Assembly (NCBI GenBank): GCA_958352855.1
Contig: CATWQE010000040.1
Location: 1 to 22,285, forward strand
Direction of reading: 5' to 3'
DNA: 22,285 nt
From: an uncultured Bacillota bacterium
GTDB taxonomy: Bacteria; Bacillota; Clostridia; Lachnospirales; Lachnospiraceae
Shown one piece after another: positions 13,628 to 20,760 of this stretch (position 1 is the first letter of the stretch; every line of letters starts with the position of its first letter). A program made the position numbers and the translations under genes. Below the pieces are notes generated by a model. That model had not been told where the DNA came from. It was given only the letters and a program-made list of their open reading frames with translations, and did no database searches.

Positions 13628-14617
13628 ATGGAGAGAAGAATTATTACTACAGATGTCATGGAAGAGGATTTGCGTACAGAAGGGAATCTGAGACCACAAT
13701 ATCTGGAAGATTATATTGGGCAGGAAAAGGCAAAGGGAAATCTGAAAATCTACATCGAAGCAGCAAAGCAGCGCGGAGATGCTCTGGATCATGTGCTGTT
13801 TTATGGCCCTCCGGGACTTGGAAAAACCACTCTGGCAGGAATTATTGCCAATGAGATGGGGGTACATATGAAGGTGACCAGTGGTCCTGCCATTGAGAAG
13901 CCGGGAGAAATGGCGGCTATTTTAAACAGCCTTCAGGAAAACGATGTCCTCTTTGTGGATGAAATTCACCGTCTTAACCGTCAGGTGGAAGAGGTGCTGT
14001 ACCCTGCTATGGAGGATTATGCCATTGATATTATGATTGGGAAAGGGGCAACCGCCAGGTCTATCCGTTTGGATTTACCCAAATTCACCCTGGTAGGAGC
14101 TACTACCAGAGCGGGATTGCTTACTGCCCCTTTGCGGGATCGCTTTGGTGTGGTACATCATTTGGAATTTTATACGGAGCAGGAATTACAGACCATTATC
14201 CTTCACTCTGCCAGGGTGCTGGGGGTAGAGGCAGATGAGGCAGGCGCGCTGGAAATGGCAAAGCGCTCCAGAGGAACGCCACGTCTGGCAAACCGGCTTT
14301 TAAAGCGGGTAAGGGATTTTGCCCAGGTGAAATACGATGGAAGGATTACAAAAGAAGTAGCAGACTTTGCTATGGACCTGCTGGAGGTGGATAAGTACGG
14401 GCTGGATCAGACAGACCGCCTGCTGCTTACTACCATTATAGAAAAGTTCTCCGGAGGACCGGTAGGGCTGGATACTCTGGCAGCAGCTATTGGCGAGGAT
14501 GCAGGAACCATAGAAGATGTGTATGAACCCTATCTGATTAAGAACGGCTTCCTTTTAAGAACCCCAAGAGGAAGAGCCGTCACAGAGCTGACCTACCATC
14601 ATCTGGGGATAAAATAA
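13628..14617 (+). CDS. ruvB: Holliday junction branch migration helicase RuvB
   Basis: 329 residues. It is an AAA+ ATPase with Walker A GPPGLGKTT at residues 60-68, Walker B FVDEIHRLNR (D111, E112), and sensor 1 VGATTRAGLL at about 156-165. The arginine-finger region APLRDRFG and the C-terminal winged helix (GTIEDVYEPYLIKNGFLLRTPRGR) are intact. It hexamerises on RuvA-bound junctions and drives branch migration. The gene is the last of the group begun at 12091. The promoter of zapA starts within a few bases of its stop, and no terminator is seen between them. Confidence 0.98.
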   Translation: MERRIITTDVMEEDLRTEGNLRPQYLEDYIGQEKAKGNLKIYIEAAKQRGDALDHVLFYGPPGLGKTTLAGIIANEMGVHMKVTSGPAIEKPGEMAAILNSLQENDVLFVDEIHRLNRQVEEVLYPAMEDYAIDIMIGKGATARSIRLDLPKFTLVGATTRAGLLTAPLRDRFGVVHHLEFYTEQELQTIILHSARVLGVEADEAGALEMAKRSRGTPRLANRLLKRVRDFAQVKYDGRITKEVADFAMDLLEVDKYGLDQTDRLLLTTIIEKFSGGPVGLDTLAAAIGEDAGTIEDVYEPYLIKNGFLLRTPRGRAVTELTYHHLGIK

Positions 14618-14620
14618 TAG

Positions 14621-14648
14621 TTGTTTTTCCTGAAAATTCGATTATAAT
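14621..14648 (+). promoter_or_regulatory. Promoter of the zapA operon
   Basis: TTGTTT (14621-14626) and a perfect TATAAT (14643-14648) are 16 nt apart, about 38 nt before the zapA start. It is one of the two best sigma-A-like promoters in the window. Confidence 0.78.
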
Positions 14649-14686
14649 AGACAATAGGAACGTAAGAAAAAGGTGGGAGGAACCAG

Positions 14687-15094
14687 ATGGCAGTGAAAAA
14701 TACAACCCAGGTTTTAATTGGGGGAAAGATTATCACATTAAGCGGTTATGAAAGCGAAGAATATCTGCAAAAGGTTGCAAATTATATGAACAGTAAGCTT
14801 ACGGAGTTAAGTCAGATACCAGGCTATAGCAGACAGGCCCAGGAGACAAGGCATACGCTGTTAAGTCTGAATATTGCAGACGATTATTTTAAAGCCAAGA
14901 GACAGGCAGAGATGTTTGAGGAGGATTTAGAGGCCAAGGACCGCGAAATGTATGATTTAAAGCATGATTTAATCAATGGTCAGGTAGAACTGGATCGAGC
15001 CAGAAAAGAAGCAGAAGAACATGCCAGACAGGTACAAACCCTTCAGGATAAGATTACAGAGCTGGAGAAAGAACTGGAAGAATTATTAAATTAA
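14687..15094 (+). CDS. zapA: Cell division protein ZapA
   Basis: 135 residues. The N-terminal globular domain has TQVLIGGKIITLSGYESEEYLQKVANYMN, the ZapA/YshA signature. The segment from about residue 55 to the end is a long helical coiled coil rich in Glu, Lys and Ala, ending in KITELEKELEELLN. ZapA binds and bundles FtsZ filaments at the division ring. GGTGGGAGG precedes the ATG. It leads a group with the U32 protein, a SEDS polymerase and a class B PBP, so division and wall synthesis genes lie together. A possible attenuator lies between it and the next gene. Confidence 0.9.
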   Translation: MAVKNTTQVLIGGKIITLSGYESEEYLQKVANYMNSKLTELSQIPGYSRQAQETRHTLLSLNIADDYFKAKRQAEMFEEDLEAKDREMYDLKHDLINGQVELDRARKEAEEHARQVQTLQDKITELEKELEELLN

Positions 15095-15109
15095 GGAAGA
15101 AATAACAAG

Positions 15110-15148
15110 TGGGGTGGGCAGAGATTGTTACGCCCCATTTCTGTTTTT
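15110..15148 (+). terminator. Terminator/attenuator with two competing hairpins between zapA and the U32 gene
   Basis: CAGAGAT (15119-15125) pairs with ATTTCTG (15137-15143, one G-U), directly followed by TTTTT (15144-15148), which is an intrinsic-terminator shape. An alternative stem, TGGGGTG (15110-15116) with CGCCCCA (15131-15137), overlaps it and would be exclusive of full terminator folding. Partial read-through or regulated termination are both possible. Confidence 0.5.
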
Positions 15149-15155
15149 AAAAGGA
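15149..15155 (+). promoter_or_regulatory. Ribosome binding site fixing the U32 start
   Basis: AAAAGGA lies 9 nt before the ATG at 15165. The upstream in-frame GTG at 15114 would place the hairpins inside the coding sequence and lacks a ribosome site. Confidence 0.75.
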
Positions 15156-15164
15156 AAAGAGTGT

Positions 15165-17357
15165 ATGAAATCAGAATTACTTGCGCCGGCGGGCTCCTAT
15201 GAAGGACTGCAGGCAGTGATTAAGGCGGGAGCAGATGCGGTCTATATCGGTGGCCGTATGTTTGGCGCCAGAGCCTATGCGAAAAATCCCAAGAAGGATG
15301 AGATGCTGGAAGCCATTGACTATGCCCATCTCCATGGAAAGAAGATTTATCTTACGGTGAATACCCTTCTGAAGAACCAGGAGCTTTTTGGAGAATTGTA
15401 TGATTTCCTGGCTCCTTATTATGAGCAGGGACTGGATGCTGTGATTGTCCAGGATTTGGGCGTGCTGTCTTTTGTAAAAAAAGAATTTCCGGAGCTTCCC
15501 ATTCATGCCAGCACGCAGATGGCCATTACAGGGCTCCATGGAGCCAGATTCATTCAGGAAGCAGGGGCTTCCAGGATTGTTACAGCAAGAGAGCTGTCTT
15601 TAAAGGAGATTGAGAAAATCTATCAGGAGACAGGAGCAGAAATAGAAAGCTTTGTTCATGGAGCGTTGTCTCATTGCCATTCCGGCATGTGTCTGTTCAG
15701 CAGTATGCTGGGCGGCAGAAGCGGGAACAGGGGGCGGTGCGCCCAGCCTTGCCGGCTTCCCTACACTGCATATGAAAAGGGAGAACAGATTAGTGGCAGA
15801 GATGGAGCATATCTTTTAAGTCCAAAGGATATGTGTACGGTAGAGATTCTGCCAAAGCTTCTGAAGGCAGGGGTGTATTCCCTGAAAATTGAGGGAAGGA
15901 TGAAGCGCCCGGAGTATGCGGCGGGAGTGACAGCCATTTACCGGAAGTACCTGGACTTATATGAAAAACATCCGGAAGCTTACCAGGTAGAACCGGAAGA
16001 TTTACAGGAGCTTCTTGATTTATACCAGAGAGATGGCTTTAACAGAGGCTATTATGAGATGCATAATGGAAAATCCATGATGGCAGTTTATAACCAGAAG
16101 GAACAGGACCGGAAACAGAAAATCAGAACAAACAGAAATGAAGAATTGTTCCAAAGACTGAAAAAGCAGTATTTAGACACAAAGCTGCAGGAAGGAATTA
16201 CGGGAACTCTGGTGCTTTGTACAGATGCGCCGGCAGTTCTGGATTTATCTTTTCAGGATGTGCAGGTACAGGTTTTTGGGGATGTGGTAGAGAAAGCCCA
16301 AAAGCAGCCCCTTACAAGGGAGCGGGTGCAAAAACAGATGGAAAAGACAGGGCAGACTCCTTTTTCTTTTGCACAGCTTGAGGTGATTACAGATGAGGCG
16401 GGATTTCTCCCCATGCAGAGTTTAAATGAATTAAGAAGAACAGGGCTGGAAAAACTGGAGACAGCCTATTTGTCCAGGTACCGGAGAAATTTGTCCCGAA
16501 CCTCTACAGAAGTGGAAACAGAGAAAAAGAAGAACTGTGAAGTGAGAACGCAGAAGCTATATGCGTCTGTGGAAACCAGGGAGCAGTGGGCGGAAGTGTT
16601 GAAAGAACCGGGGATTGACGGTGTTTATGCCGGCATGTCCCTGTTTTCTGAAAAAGCTTTTTCAGAAGAGGTTCTGGAGGCAGTAGAAGAGGCGCATAAA
16701 AAAGGAAAGGAATGTTACCTTATGCTGCCCTACATGCTGCGGGAAGGACGCATGGACGGACAGGAAGAAGAAATCCGGAAAATTGCAAAAAAAGCAGATG
16801 GATTCCTGGTACGGAATCTGGAGGAGCTGGGCTATCTGAAAGACCTGGGGCTTATTAGAAAAGTAGTGGGAGATTATTCTCTGTATAGCTTTAATGATGA
16901 AAGCCAGAGCTTTCTCATGGAGCAGGGAGTGCAAAGGACTACGGTGCCTTTGGAGCTGAATGGGAAAGAGCTTCGAAGGAAAGACTGCAGGGATAGTGAA
17001 ATGATAATTTACGGATACTATCCCATGATGGTTTCCGCACAATGTGTAAAGAAAACCTGCGGAACCTGTGACCATCAGTCCAGGACCATACAGTTAAAGG
17101 ACCGCTATGGCAGTTCCTTTGCGGTAAAAAGTGACTGCAGGTTTTGTTATTCTGTAATTTATAACAGTGTTCCCACAGGGCTTTTGGAAGAACTGGAGCA
17201 GATTCAGGCCTTAAACGTGGCTGCTGTGAGAATGAGTTTTACCTGTGAAAACAGGGAGGAGACCAGAAAGATTTTAGATCTTTTTGTACAAAAAAAGAAA
17301 AAGACGGGAAAGATGCCGGGATTTACCAAAGGGCATTTTAAACGTGGTGTAGAGTAG
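15165..17357 (+). CDS. U32 family peptidase-like RNA hydroxylase (DUF3656-type, RlhA/TrhP related)
   Basis: 730 residues from the ATG at 15165. The N-terminus MKSELLAPAGSYEGLQAVI and VYIGG are typical U32. The family signature ESFVHGALSHCHSGMCLFSS covers residues 161-180, with C171 and C176. C192 and C196 follow in GRCAQPCRLPY. These cysteines match the iron-sulfur site of U32 enzymes. The middle part (about 330-450) looks like the DUF3656 domain. The C-terminal third has a second barrel-like region with a cysteine cluster, QCVKKTCGTCDHQ and DCRFCYSV. Named peptidases, several U32 proteins are prephenate-dependent hydroxylases of tRNA U34 (TrhP) or 23S rRNA C2501 (RlhA). The long, DUF3656-bearing form resembles RlhA more, but the substrate is inferred. 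An earlier in-frame GTG at 15114 is rejected as the start. Confidence 0.87.
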   Translation: MKSELLAPAGSYEGLQAVIKAGADAVYIGGRMFGARAYAKNPKKDEMLEAIDYAHLHGKKIYLTVNTLLKNQELFGELYDFLAPYYEQGLDAVIVQDLGVLSFVKKEFPELPIHASTQMAITGLHGARFIQEAGASRIVTARELSLKEIEKIYQETGAEIESFVHGALSHCHSGMCLFSSMLGGRSGNRGRCAQPCRLPYTAYEKGEQISGRDGAYLLSPKDMCTVEILPKLLKAGVYSLKIEGRMKRPEYAAGVTAIYRKYLDLYEKHPEAYQVEPEDLQELLDLYQRDGFNRGYYEMHNGKSMMAVYNQKEQDRKQKIRTNRNEELFQRLKKQYLDTKLQEGITGTLVLCTDAPAVLDLSFQDVQVQVFGDVVEKAQKQPLTRERVQKQMEKTGQTPFSFAQLEVITDEAGFLPMQSLNELRRTGLEKLETAYLSRYRRNLSRTSTEVETEKKKNCEVRTQKLYASVETREQWAEVLKEPGIDGVYAGMSLFSEKAFSEEVLEAVEEAHKKGKECYLMLPYMLREGRMDGQEEEIRKIAKKADGFLVRNLEELGYLKDLGLIRKVVGDYSLYSFNDESQSFLMEQGVQRTTVPLELNGKELRRKDCRDSEMIIYGYYPMMVSAQCVKKTCGTCDHQSRTIQLKDRYGSSFAVKSDCRFCYSVIYNSVPTGLLEELEQIQALNVAAVRMSFTCENREETRKILDLFVQKKKKTGKMPGFTKGHFKRGVE

Positions 17358-17365
17358 GTGAAAAA

Positions 17366-18694
17366 GTGCTTAATATTATTATTGAACTTTCAAAATATTT
17401 ATTGCTGATTTTAATTCTTTTGTATACCTTTGAAAGTTTTACAGTATTCCGGTATGAGGATGACTATGATAAGAGATACATTTTAAGGAAACAGCTTTTA
17501 CTTATTGTATTTATTGATTTTACTGCATTTCTGGTTATCTTTTTGAAAAAAGAAGAAGTGGAAATCATTTATTTGTTCGGGGCTTTGCTGCTGTATCTGG
17601 TAGCGGTTCAGGTGTTATACCGGTTGTTTTATAAAAAGGCGTCTATTTTGCTTTTAAATCATATGTGTATGCTGCTGTCCATTGGTTTTATTATGCTGAC
17701 CAGACTGGATCCGGACTCTGCGAAGAGGCAGTTTCTCATTGTAGCGGCAGCAACCATGATTGCCATGGTTATTCCGATTATGATTAAGAAAATGACCTTT
17801 TTAAAAAAGTGGACCTGGTTTTATGCTGTGGCGGGACTGGGACTTCTGGCTGTGGTTCTGGTGTTTGGAAAAAATGTCAATGGAGCCAAAATTAACATTA
17901 ATATCGGTTCCTTTGCATTTCAGCCTTCTGAGTTTGTAAAGATTATTTTTGTGTTTTTTGTAGCCAGCAGGCTGTATAAGAAAAGCGCACAGTTTAAGGA
18001 TCATGTGATTACTACGGTGATTGCGGCTGCCTATGTGCTGATTCTGGTTCTTTCCAGGGACCTGGGAAGCGCAGTGGTGTTCTTTATTACCTATGTGATT
18101 ATGCTGTATGTGGCAACGAAAAATCCCTTTTACCTGTTTGCCGGACTTGGAAGCGGCTGCGGGGCTGCAGTGATTGCTTACTTTTTATTTGGACATGTGC
18201 GTCAGCGTGTAGTGGCATGGAAAAATCCATTTTCTGTATATCAGAACGAAGGCTATCAGATTGTCCAGGGGCTTTTTGCCATTGGAACAGGCGGCTGGTT
18301 TGGCATGGGACTTTGCCAGGGGTCTCCGGAAATGATTCCTTTTGTAAAGCAGGACTATATGTTTGCGGCAATCTGCGAAGAGCTGGGAGGCTTGTTTGCT
18401 ATTTGTATGATTCTGATTTGTATGAGCATGTTTCTTCTGGTAGTAAACATTTCCCTTAGAATCAAGAAACGGTTCTATAAGCTCATTGCCCTTGGTCTTG
18501 GAACAGAGTATGCCTTTCAGGTATTTCTTACCATTGGAGGAGTTACCAAATTTATTCCTATGACGGGAATTACTCTGCCTTTGGTAAGCTATGGAGGAAG
18601 CTCTGTACTGAGCACCATTATCATGCTGGCAATTATCCAGGGACTTTATATTTTAAGAGAAGACGAGGATGAGGAAGTTGAAAAGCAAAGATAA
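17366..18694 (+). CDS. SEDS-family peptidoglycan glycosyltransferase (FtsW/RodA/SpoVE)
   Basis: 442 residues, starting at GTG 17366 (AGGTG lies 5 nt upstream; the next methionine is far inside). It is polytopic. Residues 1-155 hold extra hydrophobic helices before the conserved core. Core motifs are KININIGSFAFQPSEFVKI, RDLGSAVVFF, PEMIPFVKQDYMFAAICEELG and MTGITLPLVSYGGSS. D330 in KQDYMFA corresponds in position to the catalytic Asp of SEDS polymerases. It polymerises lipid II at the membrane with a class B PBP, and that partner is encoded next with a 26 bp overlap. The pair resembles the actinobacterial RodA-PbpA arrangement. Whether it serves division (given zapA) or elongation is not decided by the sequence. 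Confidence 0.9.
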   Translation: MLNIIIELSKYLLLILILLYTFESFTVFRYEDDYDKRYILRKQLLLIVFIDFTAFLVIFLKKEEVEIIYLFGALLLYLVAVQVLYRLFYKKASILLLNHMCMLLSIGFIMLTRLDPDSAKRQFLIVAAATMIAMVIPIMIKKMTFLKKWTWFYAVAGLGLLAVVLVFGKNVNGAKININIGSFAFQPSEFVKIIFVFFVASRLYKKSAQFKDHVITTVIAAAYVLILVLSRDLGSAVVFFITYVIMLYVATKNPFYLFAGLGSGCGAAVIAYFLFGHVRQRVVAWKNPFSVYQNEGYQIVQGLFAIGTGGWFGMGLCQGSPEMIPFVKQDYMFAAICEELGGLFAICMILICMSMFLLVVNISLRIKKRFYKLIALGLGTEYAFQVFLTIGGVTKFIPMTGITLPLVSYGGSSVLSTIIMLAIIQGLYILREDEDEEVEKQR

Positions 18695-20129
18695 AAAACG
18701 AAAAAAAAGAAAACGCGCTACCAATAAGGAATATACCATTGTCAGCTACTTTTTTGTATTAATCTTCCTGTCTTTGGCAGGCTATATGGTGTATTTCAAT
18801 GTGGCAGAGAAAGATGATGTGATTAACAGTCCGTATAATACCAGACAGAATCAGTTTCAGGAGCGGATTTTGCGTGGAAGTATTTTGTCTGCAGACGGTC
18901 AGGTTCTGGCGCGGACAGAATCAGATGGGGAAGGAAATGAGACCAGAGTCTATCCTTTTGCAAATATGTATGCCCATGTTGTTGGCTATGATGCAAAGGG
19001 AAAAAGCGGCATAGAATCTGTAGCGAATTTTTCCCTGATGACTTCTCATAATGATTATGTGGATCAGGTAAAAAATGAAATTCTGGAGAAGAAGAATCCA
19101 GGGGATAATGTGGTGCTGACCCTGAACCATACGCTGCAGCAGGTGGCTTATAATGCCCTTGGTTCTTACCGGGGGGCTGTTGTGGTAATGGATCCTCAGA
19201 CCGGGGCAGTGCTGGCAGAGGTAAGTAAACCGGATTTTAATCCCAATACCGTAGACAGCGACTGGGATACTCTGGTAAATGATGCGGCAAACAGCAGTCT
19301 GTTAAACCGGGCTACCCAGGGAGCGTATCCGCCGGGCTCTATTTTTAAAGTGGTAGATACCCTTGCTTATCTTAGAACTCATGGAACCATTGACGGTTTC
19401 CAGTATACCTGTAATGGAAAAATTACTGTGGACGGACATACCATTCCCTGTTTTGCAGGGGAAGTTCATGGAACGGAAGATTTTACTACAGCTTTTGCTG
19501 AATCCTGTAATACAGCTTTTACCCAGATGGGGCTGGATTTAGGAAAAGATGCCTTAACTTCTGCAGCGGAAAGTCTGCTGTTTAATTCCAAGCTGCCCAT
19601 TTCCCTGGACTATAATAAGAGTAAGTTTGACTTGGGTGAAAATTCGGGAAATCCTTTGCTTATGCAGACTGCCATTGGTCAGGGAAATACACTGGTATCC
19701 CCTATGCATATGGCTATGATTACCAGCGCCATTGCCAATAAAGGGAAACTAATGGAGCCTTATTACATAGAGCATGTGGAGACCGTAGGCGGAAAAACAG
19801 TAGAAACGACAAAACCGAAAGTTTATAAAGAACTGATGACAGAACAGGAAGCAGAGGTACTGAAAAACCTTATGACAGAGGTGGTAAACAGGGGAACAGG
19901 AACAAAGCTGTCAGGAGAAAGCTATACCGCGGCAGGAAAAACAGGTTCTGCAGAATATTACGGGGCAGATGGAAGTGTGAAAACCCATTCCTGGTTTATT
20001 GGATTTTCTAATGTGGAAGACCCGGATTTAGCCATTGCAGTCATTGCAGAGGGCGCTGGAACCGGAAGTAAGGTAGCAGTTCCCATTGCTCATCAGATTT
20101 TTAATGCCTATTATTATGGCGGAATGTAA
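18669..20129 (+). CDS. Class B penicillin-binding protein (D,D-transpeptidase)
   Basis: 486 residues. A very basic cytoplasmic tail (KLKSKDKKRKKRKRATNK) precedes one transmembrane helix at about 26-44. The PBP-dimer-like stalk contains RGSILSADGQVLART. The transpeptidase carries all three motifs: SIFK with S224 as nucleophile and K227, SCN at 279-281, and KTGS at 424-427. It lacks PASTA domains and is as short as mycobacterial PbpA. It crosslinks peptides in new peptidoglycan and works with the SEDS polymerase encoded just upstream. The start at 18669 overlaps that gene by 26 bp in another frame and has only a modest ribosome site, suggesting coupled translation. No clear terminator follows. 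Confidence 0.92.
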   Translation: MRKLKSKDKKRKKRKRATNKEYTIVSYFFVLIFLSLAGYMVYFNVAEKDDVINSPYNTRQNQFQERILRGSILSADGQVLARTESDGEGNETRVYPFANMYAHVVGYDAKGKSGIESVANFSLMTSHNDYVDQVKNEILEKKNPGDNVVLTLNHTLQQVAYNALGSYRGAVVVMDPQTGAVLAEVSKPDFNPNTVDSDWDTLVNDAANSSLLNRATQGAYPPGSIFKVVDTLAYLRTHGTIDGFQYTCNGKITVDGHTIPCFAGEVHGTEDFTTAFAESCNTAFTQMGLDLGKDALTSAAESLLFNSKLPISLDYNKSKFDLGENSGNPLLMQTAIGQGNTLVSPMHMAMITSAIANKGKLMEPYYIEHVETVGGKTVETTKPKVYKELMTEQEAEVLKNLMTEVVNRGTGTKLSGESYTAAGKTGSAEYYGADGSVKTHSWFIGFSNVEDPDLAIAVIAEGAGTGSKVAVPIAHQIFNAYYYGGM

Positions 20130-20167
20130 AAAGTGCCAATTTTTGCCTGCTAAATTTGTCAATTTTG

Positions 20168-20196
20168 TTGCACCTGCATGAAAAAAGAGGTATACT
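20168..20196 (+). promoter_or_regulatory. Promoter of the Nudix-polyphosphate kinase pair
   Basis: TTGCAC (20168-20173) and TATACT (20191-20196) are 17 nt apart, giving about 50 nt of leader before the ATG at 20256. This is a good sigma-A match. Confidence 0.75.
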
Positions 20197-20240
20197 ACCA
20201 ATAAGGAAACACAACGCAGGCATGGAGACGTGTCTTTAGC

Positions 20241-20246
20241 AGGAGG
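20241..20246 (+). promoter_or_regulatory. Ribosome binding site fixing the Nudix start
   Basis: AGGAGG is directly adjacent to the ATG at 20247 (no spacer) but 9 nt before the ATG at 20256, so translation should begin at 20256. Confidence 0.8.
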
Positions 20247-20255
20247 ATGTGCAAT

Positions 20256-20708
20256 ATGATTGAAGCAACAAGCTGTGGCGGGGTGGTAATATATCGAGGA
20301 AAAATACTGACTTTGTACAAGTCCTATAAACACAAGTACGAAGGCTGGGTACTTCCAAAAGGAACCGTAGAGGAAGGGGAGGATTACAAGGATACCGCTC
20401 TGCGGGAGGTAAAGGAAGAAGCAGGAGTAACCGCAAATATTATCAAATATGTAGGAAAAAGCCAGTATAGTTTTTGCGTACCGGAAGATACTGTAGAAAA
20501 GGATGTTTACTGGTATCTGATGTCTGCAAACAGCTATTACAGCAAACCGCAGAGGGAAGAATACTTTGTAGATTCCGGCTTTTACAAATTCCATGAAGCT
20601 TACCATCTTTTACGTTTTTCAAATGAAAAGCAGATTTTGGAAAAGGCTTACAATGAATACCTGGATTTGAAAAAAGCAAATCTTTGGGGCAATCGAAAGT
20701 ACTTTTAG
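20256..20708 (+). CDS. Nudix hydrolase
   Basis: 150 residues starting MIEATSCGGVVIYRGK. The Nudix box fits exactly: G36, then E42, then REVKEEAGV at 50-58 (GTVEEGEDYKDTALREVKEEAG), preceded by GWVLPKG. The LPKG motif and small size resemble MutT/Ap4A-type enzymes, which cleave nucleoside diphosphates linked to another group. The substrate cannot be told from sequence. The following gene is a polyphosphate:AMP phosphotransferase, so a role in nucleotide or dinucleoside polyphosphate turnover is plausible. It has a good promoter of its own upstream. A hairpin lies between the two genes. Confidence 0.9.
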   Translation: MIEATSCGGVVIYRGKILTLYKSYKHKYEGWVLPKGTVEEGEDYKDTALREVKEEAGVTANIIKYVGKSQYSFCVPEDTVEKDVYWYLMSANSYYSKPQREEYFVDSGFYKFHEAYHLLRFSNEKQILEKAYNEYLDLKKANLWGNRKYF

Positions 20709-20740
20709 AAGAAGGGGCTGGAGTTTCCGGTCCCTTTCTT
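20709..20740 (+). other. Hairpin between the Nudix and polyphosphate phosphotransferase genes
   Basis: GGGGCTGG (20714-20721) pairs with CCGGTCCC (20727-20734, two G-U) around a 5-nt loop, with A/T-rich flanks partly extending the stem. Only a short TTTCTT follows, so termination would be weak. It could be a partial terminator or an mRNA-stabilising stem. Confidence 0.45.
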
Positions 20741-20745
20741 GCATG

Positions 20746-20753
20746 AAAGGAGG
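20746..20753 (+). promoter_or_regulatory. Ribosome binding site fixing the polyphosphate phosphotransferase start
   Basis: AAAGGAGG is 7 nt before ATG 20761. The in-frame ATG at 20743 lies upstream of this site and has none of its own. Confidence 0.8.
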
Positions 20754-20760
20754 AAGAGAT

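Noticed and set aside
15114..15164. In-frame GTG extension of the U32 protein by 17 residues
   Set aside because: No ribosome site precedes it, the segment encodes the hairpins, and MKSELLAPAG at 15165 is the typical family N-terminus with AAAAGGA upstream.
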